Positions 6,364 through 10,513 of a stretch of DNA of 10,513 bases are shown here, piece after piece. Within the stretch, counting starts at the first letter, position 1. Each line of letters begins with the position of its first letter. The notes beneath the pieces were generated by a model. The model worked only from the letters and a program-made list of their open reading frames with translations, searched no databases and was not told the DNA's origin. Source of the stretch: JACIWG01 sp049969935 (GTDB lineage Archaea; Thermoproteota; Nitrososphaeria; JACIWG01); assembly GCA_049969935.1 (NCBI GenBank), contig JBMFNX010000039.1, forward strand, positions 1-10,513, given 5' to 3'. The position numbers and the translations under genes are program-made.

Positions 6364-7358
6364 TTAAGCTTCCATGGTGTTGGATGTAGAATTCGTTCAT
6401 CAGCTAATGGCTTCCACCACCACTCGTTTTCCACATACCATTCTATTGTACTTTTTAGAGCGTCCTCGAACCTATGCCTTGGCTTCCAGCCTAGTTCTCT
6501 AAATATTTTGTTCGAGTTCAGGCTGTATCTTATATCATGTCCAGGTCTGTCTTCAACAAACTCTATAAGGTTTCTAGGCTTATTTAGTAGGTCTAGGATT
6601 TTTTCGACAACATGTATGTTTGTAAGCTCGTTTCCGCTTGAAACATTGTATATTTCACCAGCCCTGCCATTGAATAGAACCCTGTCTATGGCTTCACAGT
6701 GGTCTAGCACATATATCCAGTCCCTAACATTTTTTCCAGTACCATATACTGGAACCTTTAAGTTCAACATTGCCCTTATAACTGTTTTTGGGATAAGCTT
6801 TTCAGGAAACTGGTATGGGCCAAAGTTGTTTGTGCACCTTGTTATACTAATGTTAATGCCATATGTTCTATAGTATGCTAGACATAGTAGGTCAGCGCAT
6901 GCTTTTGAGGCAGCGTATGGGCTTGAAGGTTTAATCCTATCATCTTCTCTAAAGGAACCCTTTAAAATATCGCCGTAAACTTCATCTGATGAAATTTGGA
7001 TGAACCTTATATTTTTTCCAGAGCTTCTTATGGCCTCAAGAACCGCTAGCACACCCTCCACATTACTTTTGAAGAAAGATTGTGGGTCCACGATGCTTCT
7101 GTCAACATGTGATTCTGCTGCAAAGTTGACTATCGCATCAACCTCTTTCACCATACTATTCATCAGTTTTATGTCGTTTATGCTTCCTTTCACAAACCCG
7201 TATCTTCTATCATCTTCTATTTCCTTCAAGTTGCTTATGTTTGAACCATATGATAGGTTGTCGACGTTAATTATTCTAATATCATTGTATTTGTTGAGCA
7301 TGTATTTTATGAAATTGCTTCCTATGAAACCATAGCCTCCAGTTACCAAGATACGCAA
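6357..7358 (-). CDS. rmlB: dTDP-glucose 4,6-dehydratase
   Basis: It converts dTDP-glucose to dTDP-4-keto-6-deoxyglucose using bound NAD. The 333-residue extended SDR fold includes ILVTGGYGFIGSNFI (3-17), FAAESHVDRSI (79-89), ISSDEVYGD (122-130) with the D125/E126 pair, SPYAASKAC (146-154) with Y148-x3-K152, RCTNNFGPYQFPEKLIP (174-190), VRDWIYVLDH and RPGHDIRY, all hallmarks of RmlB. Length and the terminal TPWK are normal. The start is a TTG at 7358, supported by AGGTGA (7370-7365), a strong ribosome-binding site made partly of the rmlC stop codon, six bases upstream. This gives tight coupling to rmlC. The 3' end overlaps rmlD by 7 nt if rmlD starts at 6363. Confidence 0.96.
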   Translation of the reverse strand: MRILVTGGYGFIGSNFIKYMLNKYNDIRIINVDNLSYGSNISNLKEIEDDRRYGFVKGSINDIKLMNSMVKEVDAIVNFAAESHVDRSIVDPQSFFKSNVEGVLAVLEAIRSSGKNIRFIQISSDEVYGDILKGSFREDDRIKPSSPYAASKACADLLCLAYYRTYGINISITRCTNNFGPYQFPEKLIPKTVIRAMLNLKVPVYGTGKNVRDWIYVLDHCEAIDRVLFNGRAGEIYNVSSGNELTNIHVVEKILDLLNKPRNLIEFVEDRPGHDIRYSLNSNKIFRELGWKPRHRFEDALKSTIEWYVENEWWWKPLADERILHPTPWKLKW

Positions 7359-7364
7359 ACTTTT

Positions 7365-7892
7365 TCACCTATGGACTGGATAAAACCAGTTCCAAGCCTT
7401 ATTACATCTTGGATCATCACTTTTACCATTAATCTTCTTTGGAACAATGTTGGGGTCATCCCAGGGCCTTCTAACTTCATCAGGTTTCTGGTAATCGTAT
7501 AGTCTGTTCACAAAATATATTAGGTATGCTGGCTCAGGGCCTACAACCTTGAAGCCGTGCCAGTAGTGTCCTGGAATCCTTAGAATCTGCATCCTATCCT
7601 CTGACAATATTACTTCAACCATTTGAGACTCATTTTCATCGTATGCGCAAACTTTTATAGAACCCTTTATAGCAAGAAAATAGTCTACCTGGCCTCTTTC
7701 ATGCCTATGCCATGCTCTAACAATGTTAGGGTATGTTATCGAAAAGTTGGCCTGCACAATAGAATCTTCGCCCAAAAGGTTTTTCCAGTCCATGCGAAAG
7801 ATTTCTGTGAAGATACCGCGTTCGTCAGGAAATCTTGTAAGCTCAAAAAGCCTTACACCTGGCATAGAAAGTTCCTTTACAGGATTCAACAT
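7365..7892 (-). CDS. rmlC: dTDP-4-dehydrorhamnose 3,5-epimerase
   Basis: It is a cupin-fold epimerase inverting C3 and C5 of dTDP-4-keto-6-deoxyglucose. From ATG 7892 it has 175 residues, the usual size. Evidence: FPDERGIFTEIFR (21-33), the His-rich RAWHRHERGQVDYF (59-72) at the place of the canonical RGLHxQ motif with its catalytic His, IPGHYWHGFKVV (106-117) for the conserved cupin strand, and the diagnostic NRLYDYQKPDEVRRPWDDP. An in-frame TTG at 7913 would add seven residues, but the ATG lies 29 nt from a TATA-like box and is probably leaderless. The motif RAWHRH is a variant of the bacterial form. It is first gene of rmlCBD. Its promoter and first codons are duplicated at 8979-9041. Confidence 0.92.
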   Translation of the reverse strand: MLNPVKELSMPGVRLFELTRFPDERGIFTEIFRMDWKNLLGEDSIVQANFSITYPNIVRAWHRHERGQVDYFLAIKGSIKVCAYDENESQMVEVILSEDRMQILRIPGHYWHGFKVVGPEPAYLIYFVNRLYDYQKPDEVRRPWDDPNIVPKKINGKSDDPRCNKAWNWFYPVHR

Positions 7893-7928
7893 AATCGAAT
7901 GTTTTTGAGGCAAGCTAATAAGTTTATC
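7866..7928 (-). repeat. 63-bp direct repeat, copy 1 (rmlC promoter and first codons)
   Basis: This segment matches 8979-9041 in the same orientation with two substitutions and two single-base indels. It holds the rmlC TATA-like box, the ATG at 7892 and about the first eight rmlC codons. Similarity ends on both sides at 7865/8978 and 7929/9042. Confidence 0.9.
7916..7926 (-). promoter_or_regulatory. TATA-like box for rmlCBD
   Basis: The minus strand reads TAAACTTATTA, centred about 29 nt before the rmlC ATG at 7892. This predicts a leaderless or near-leaderless mRNA. The box is part of the 63-bp repeat and therefore also exists upstream of the DUF2283 gene at 9029-9039. Confidence 0.45.
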
Positions 7929-7953
7929 GTCAGTTATTCAACACACCAGATTA

Positions 7954-8343
7954 CTATAGTATTTTAGATAGTATTTCTTTTGTCTTCTGAAAGATTTTCC
8001 TGCATACTTCTAATGCTCTAACAGCTTCTTCTCTGCTAACAAACATGGCAGCATAGTCCGCTCTAGCCCTTAAAGAGATGATTCCGTTTATTTCTTTTGC
8101 AACATTCCTTGGAAATGTCCCTTTATGCACAAGCTCTTTTGAGAAAATCTGTAAGAGACCGCCACGTGCTTTCGATATTATACTGCAACCGTATGCTAGA
8201 AGAAGTGACCTCATACATATTTGAATGCAACAATATTAGTCTCCAACAGTGGAATCATAGTCTTCCTCCTCAAACTCCCTTTTAGTATGCTTGAGCTTCC
8301 TTTCCGCCTCAACAAATAATATGTTAGCTTCTACAGATGACAA
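7954..8343 (-). pseudogene. HEPN-domain protein with an in-frame TAA
   Basis: The open part from ATG 8214 gives 86 residues (MRSLLLAYGCSIISKARGGL and so on) matching the C-terminal two-thirds of UPF0332-like HEPN proteins: FSKELVHKGTFPRNVAKEI, LRARADYAAMFVSREEA and a final helix. Upstream in the same frame lies the missing front (VEAERKLKHTKREFEEEDYD from about codon 11, TTG at 8343), interrupted only by TAA at 8238-8236 (codon 36). That position is usually a small residue in the family, so a TCA-to-TAA change would suffice. The restored length is 129 residues, normal for HEPN. Many HEPN proteins are RNase toxins paired with a nucleotidyltransferase (MNT); no MNT is present here. The usual R-x4-6-H is R-x2-DY here. 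The 86-residue part might still be made by reinitiation. Confidence 0.72.
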
Positions 8344-8415
8344 AAGATTAGTTTCCTGTATCAGCTAACTTTAGAAAAAGAAGACTATTTTTCAGAAAAC
8401 ATTTTAGATTGTATT

Positions 8416-8649
8416 TCATTTTAGATATTTATGTATTTTTGAGCTTATATATGCGGTTATCACAACTATATTATCATTTTCTGGCCTATAAAATACTAGG
8501 AGAAGTTTACTATCCATTTCTTAAGCTCTAGTGATTTCGTTAAGTTTTTCAACCCTATCAGGTTTTACTATACATGAGATAATCTCATTTCTGCTGATAT
8601 TTCTAGCCTTTATACGTTCAAGAGCATGTAATGTGAATATTATTTTCAA
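8416..8649 (-). pseudogene. DUF4258 protein (predicted toxin-like) with an in-frame TAA
   Basis: From a TTG at 8649, overlapping the DUF2283 stop (TTGA), the frame reads LKIIFTLHALERIKARNISR then NEIISCIVKPDRVEKLNEITR, which matches the start of DUF4258 proteins (K-I-x-F-T-x-HALER-x-x-x-R-x-I). TAA at 8523-8521 (codon 43) interrupts it, and the same frame continues SKLLLVFYRPENDNIVVITA with a final SSKIHKYLK before TGA 8418-8416, which is the normal C-terminus of the family. The restored length is 77 residues, as expected. DUF4258 and DUF2283 genes are commonly adjacent and have been proposed as a toxin-antitoxin-like pair; the biochemical function is not settled as far as I know. The single stop suggests recent inactivation. 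Confidence 0.75.
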
Positions 8650-8873
8650 ATCTTTACCAGCATCCTCGGGCCTTTGACTACAAGTTCATTGAGATCTATC
8701 TTCTTTTTAGAAAATTCAAGCACTTCAATTCCAACAACGTTGCCTTCTATATCATAATCCACTATTATTTTATCTCCAACTTCATCACTTTCCACCACCT
8801 TACCCTCACGAATCCTAATATAGAGTGCGTCTGCGCTAGGATCATACTTTACAATGTATTCGCTCAAGACCAT
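8646..8873 (-). CDS. DUF2283 small protein (predicted antitoxin-like partner)
   Basis: The protein has 75 residues from the ATG at 8873. It contains the family signature YDPSADALYIRIREGKV (10-26), followed by ESDEVGDKIIVDYDIEGNVV (28-47) and GIEVLEFSKK (48-57). This is a compact beta-rich protein typical of DUF2283. I chose ATG 8873 rather than the in-frame ATG at 8924, because the family begins about here and a TATA-like box lies 32 nt upstream; the longer version would add 17 unconserved residues. Its stop overlaps the TTG of the DUF4258 gene by 3 nt, showing an operon. The partner is interrupted, so this gene may now be an orphan. The function is unproven; an antitoxin-like role is inferred from neighbourhood. 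Confidence 0.85.
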   Translation of the reverse strand: MVLSEYIVKYDPSADALYIRIREGKVVESDEVGDKIIVDYDIEGNVVGIEVLEFSKKKIDLNELVVKGPRMLVKI

Positions 8874-8900
8874 CTTCAGATAAGATGAGGGCAAGAACCT

Positions 8901-8910
8901 AAATAAATGT
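8901..8910 (-). promoter_or_regulatory. TATA-like box for the DUF2283-DUF4258 operon
   Basis: The minus strand reads ACATTTATTT, centred about 32 nt before the ATG at 8873, leaving a leader of only a few bases. Confidence 0.42.
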
Positions 8911-8978
8911 TTACTTTTAAACAAGAGAACATTCCAAATGAGAGTTTAAGCATGCAAGAATCCCCTTTTACTATGTTA

Positions 8979-9041
8979 AGAAATTCATTTACAGGATTCA
9001 ACATAATCGAATGTTTTTTGAGGTAAGCTAATAAGTTTATC
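8979..9041 (-). repeat. 63-bp direct repeat, copy 2 (orphan copy of the rmlC promoter and start)
   Basis: This is a near-identical copy of 7866-7928, including the TATA-like box (9029-9039) and the rmlC start codon with the codons for MLNPV. After this the reading frame no longer resembles RmlC. It begins right at the stop codon of the broken ORF at 9040-9363 and lies upstream of the DUF2283 gene, for which it could act as a second, distal promoter. Confidence 0.9.
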
Positions 9042-9251
9042 ACTTGAGAGATTCGAAGATTACATATAAGTTTGAATAGTTCCTATAGTTCCTACACTTG
9101 TGTTCCAGTTTTGAAAGAAAGCCTATTAGATCTGAAGTTGGGAAGACTTCAACTCTATTCTGGTTCTTGAATTCCTTTTCATTAGAATGTTTGACACGCT
9201 TCCACAAATCTATACAACTTATCACTGCATTTAAAATTTTCGACAATTCAT

Positions 9252-9271
9252 CCCAGAGTTAAAACTCTAGG
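9252..9271 (-). other. Inverted repeat / hairpin, 9-bp stem
   Basis: The minus strand reads CCTAGAGTT-TT-AACTCTGGG: nine pairs with one G-T wobble and a 2-nt spacer (in practice a 4-nt loop). On the plus strand the wobble becomes a C-A mismatch, so an RNA structure on the minus strand is favoured. It lies about 90 nt downstream of rmlA on the rmlA strand; it could be a processing or termination structure, or a remnant of a mobile-element end. Confidence 0.5.
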
Positions 9272-9318
9272 CTTTCTTGTCGAGTTTCCATGTAAGAGCT
9301 AAAGTCAAAACATGGAAT

Positions 9319-9337
9319 GTCCTCCTCATGTGAGGAC
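9319..9337. other. Inverted repeat / hairpin, GTCCTC-GAGGAC
   Basis: A six-base perfect stem (9319-9324 with 9332-9337) surrounds a 7-nt loop, 27 nt past the rmlA stop. On the plus strand it is followed closely by TTTTT (9341-9345); on the rmlA strand no T run follows, so it is not a standard rmlA terminator. Confidence 0.4.
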
Positions 9338-9363
9338 AGCTTTTTAGCCTCTCCAGCATCACC

Positions 9364-10422
9364 TTAAAGTTCTATTTCAGAATAGTCTCCTACATGAAGT
9401 TTCACAGAATTTCTTACCCTGTTCTTGAATATTTTAGCGTTCTTTCCAACAAGACTCTCTTCAAGCCTTTCAACATCTCTTACTATAGCATTGTCTAATA
9501 TGATAGAATATTCTATTGAACTGTTCAATATGCTTACGTTGTCTCCTATGCTAGTGTATGGGCCGATAAATGAATCTTCTATAACACAGTTTCTGCCTAT
9601 TACTGCTGGACCACGCACGACACTGTTTACAAGCTTGCTTCCTTCACCAAGAGAAACACGGCCTTCAACCTTAGATTCTACAACAGTGCCAAAGATTTCC
9701 CTTATTATATGCTCGTCTAATATTAGTGAGTTAGCGTATAGGATGTCATCCTTTTTGCCAGTGTCAAGCCACCAGCCTTCAACAAAACTGTAGCCAACAT
9801 TATAGCCGCTCTCAAGCATAAGCTGAAGTGCGTCGGTAATTTCAAGTTCACCCCTCCAGCTTGGCCTCAAATCTTTTATCACATCAAATACTATTGGCTT
9901 GAAAAAGTATACTCCGACAAGGGCATATTTGCTTGGAGGAACCTTAGGCTTCTCCACTAGAGCGACAAGCTTTTTTCCATCAAATTTTGCTACACCAAAC
10001 TTTGTTGGATCATCAACCTCCTTCAAAAGAATGTATGCATCATAGTCTCCTTCAAAAAAATTTTCAAGATATCCTCTAATACCATGCTGCAAAAGATTAT
10101 CACCCAAATATAGTACAAAAGACTCTTCTCCAACAAAATCCCTGCACAAGCTTACAGCGTGAGCAATACCAAGAGGCTTACCCTGAAAAACATATTTGAC
10201 CCTAACATTAAATCTGCTACCGTCACCATAATATTGTTGAACAAGCTCGGGAAAAGTTTCACCCAAAACAATCGCAACATCTTTAATACCAGCGTTCTTC
10301 AAATCTTCTAAAACATATTGGCTTATAGGCTTGTTAGCTACAGGAATAAGCTGCTTTGGGCCACTGAAAGTTAGGGGCCTAAGCCTAGTGCCAGCACCAC
10401 CATGTAATATGATACCCTTCAT
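9364..10422 (-). CDS. rmlA: Glucose-1-phosphate thymidylyltransferase, long archaeal form
   Basis: This is the first step of dTDP-rhamnose synthesis: dTTP plus glucose-1-phosphate to dTDP-glucose and pyrophosphate. The 352-residue protein opens with ILHGGAGTRLRPLT (5-18) and GPKQLIPVANKPI (21-33), the nucleotide-binding signature and active-site lysine region. LYLGDNLLQHG (104-114) supplies the metal-binding D108, VEKPK (156-160) the substrate-contacting EK, and GWWLDTG (216-222) D220. From about residue 245 the chain has hexapeptide-type repeats (VEGRVSLGEG, VVRGPAVIGRNCVIEDSFIG, PYTSIGDN) forming a left-handed beta helix, which marks the long RmlA type rather than the short bacterial RmlA. 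It ends normally at VGDYSEIEL. The TATA-like box at 10445-10454 supports ATG 10422. It is separated from rmlC by the inserted toxin-antitoxin-like region. Confidence 0.95.
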   Translation of the reverse strand: MKGIILHGGAGTRLRPLTFSGPKQLIPVANKPISQYVLEDLKNAGIKDVAIVLGETFPELVQQYYGDGSRFNVRVKYVFQGKPLGIAHAVSLCRDFVGEESFVLYLGDNLLQHGIRGYLENFFEGDYDAYILLKEVDDPTKFGVAKFDGKKLVALVEKPKVPPSKYALVGVYFFKPIVFDVIKDLRPSWRGELEITDALQLMLESGYNVGYSFVEGWWLDTGKKDDILYANSLILDEHIIREIFGTVVESKVEGRVSLGEGSKLVNSVVRGPAVIGRNCVIEDSFIGPYTSIGDNVSILNSSIEYSIILDNAIVRDVERLEESLVGKNAKIFKNRVRNSVKLHVGDYSEIEL

Positions 10423-10444
10423 AATAGAATCTTTTACCTTTTAA

Positions 10445-10454
10445 CCTTAAAAAG
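10445..10454 (-). promoter_or_regulatory. TATA-like box for rmlA
   Basis: The minus strand reads CTTTTTAAGG, centred about 28 nt before the rmlA ATG, consistent with a leaderless mRNA. The rest of 10423-10513 shows nothing else I can assign. Confidence 0.42.
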
Positions 10455-10513
10455 TTTTAGCTAACATCTTGATGTTGTCACGATAGCCCATTCTTTAATA
10501 TCCAGTTGTATAT

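Larger units (their letters stand above)
9040..9363 (-). pseudogene. Unknown ORF interrupted by a TAA in a hairpin loop
   Basis: Directly after the rmlA stop, one frame is open except for a TAA at 9261-9259. The first part (GEAKKLSSHEEDIPCFDFSS, then YMETRQESLEF) and the second (LWDELSKILNAVISCIDLWK, then RVKHSNEKEF, a Ser/Leu-rich part and NYSNLYVIFESLK) both look like plausible protein; the second alone gives 68 residues from a TTG at 9246. I do not recognise the family. The 5' part has no good start codon, so it may be a fragment with its front lost next to rmlA. The stop falls exactly in the loop of a 9-bp stem (9252-9271), so part of this region may be an RNA or a transposon end rather than a gene. 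Confidence 0.35.

Noticed and set aside
9268..9358. A 29-residue ORF (MLERLKSCPHMRR...) just after rmlA
   Set aside because: It is short, with no family resemblance, and the Shine-Dalgarno-like AAGGTG runs into the ATG with no room for normal spacing.
7954..9363. Stop-codon recoding (read-through of TAA) as explanation for the interrupted genes
   Set aside because: TAA also serves as a normal stop in this window (for example rmlA, rmlD and the PIN gene at 2987), and the lesions elsewhere include TAG and frameshifts. Independent pseudogenisation is simpler.
9246..9363. A TnpB/IS605 3' end with guide-RNA-like hairpins
   Set aside because: The two hairpins and the short reading frame prompted the idea, but no RuvC or zinc-finger motif is present and the frame continues coherently beyond the hairpin, so there is not enough to call it.
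1..10513. tRNA, rRNA or CRISPR elements
   Set aside because: No cloverleaf-like segment with conserved T-loop, no rRNA stretch and no spaced repeats were recognised by eye; a covariance search was not possible here.

Overview
The window looks archaeal. It carries AbrB/PIN and HEPN/DUF-type toxin-antitoxin genes, a coiled-coil plus PD-(D/E)xK protein of an archaeal type, an archaeal long-form RmlA, and several genes whose start codon lies about 25-37 nt downstream of an AT-rich TATA-like box, some apparently leaderless. A TACK-type, probably thermophilic host is my inference from protein style; nothing in the window proves a taxon.

Layout: (1) 1-749, minus: 5' part of a family 2 glycosyltransferase running off the left edge. 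(2) 790-2140: an eroded stretch with one intact minus-strand gene (coiled coil plus nuclease-like fold) between unassigned ORF scraps and a small pseudogene with two in-frame stops. (3) 2260-2987, plus: an intact AbrB/PIN (VapBC-type) pair. (4) 3036-3307: a decayed diphthine-ammonia-ligase-like (Dph6, PP-loop) relic. (5) 3308-4051, minus: a second AbrB/PIN pair with an intact toxin but a frameshifted antitoxin. (6) 4233-4379: a transposase scrap. (7) 4428-5456, plus: an intact family 2 glycosyltransferase resembling rhamnosyltransferases, convergent with the next block. (8) 5464-10422, minus: the dTDP-L-rhamnose pathway, transcribed rmlA ... rmlC-rmlB-rmlD. The rmlCBD genes are tightly packed. 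rmlA is separated from them by about 1.5 kb holding a broken unknown ORF, an intact DUF2283 gene, a DUF4258 gene with an in-frame TAA, and a HEPN gene with an in-frame TAA.

Metabolic logic: RmlA makes dTDP-glucose from glucose-1-phosphate and dTTP, RmlB dehydrates it, RmlC epimerises C3/C5, and RmlD reduces C4 to dTDP-L-rhamnose. The flanking glycosyltransferases are the likely users, building a rhamnose-containing surface glycan, protein glycan or exopolysaccharide.

Most striking: the DUF2283-DUF4258-HEPN segment is bracketed by two near-identical 63-bp direct repeats that contain the rmlC promoter and its first codons. This suggests a toxin-antitoxin-like cassette entered between rmlA and rmlC with duplication of the rmlC 5' region. 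Broken toxin/antitoxin and mobile-element relics throughout make this a decaying accessory island around a glycan locus.
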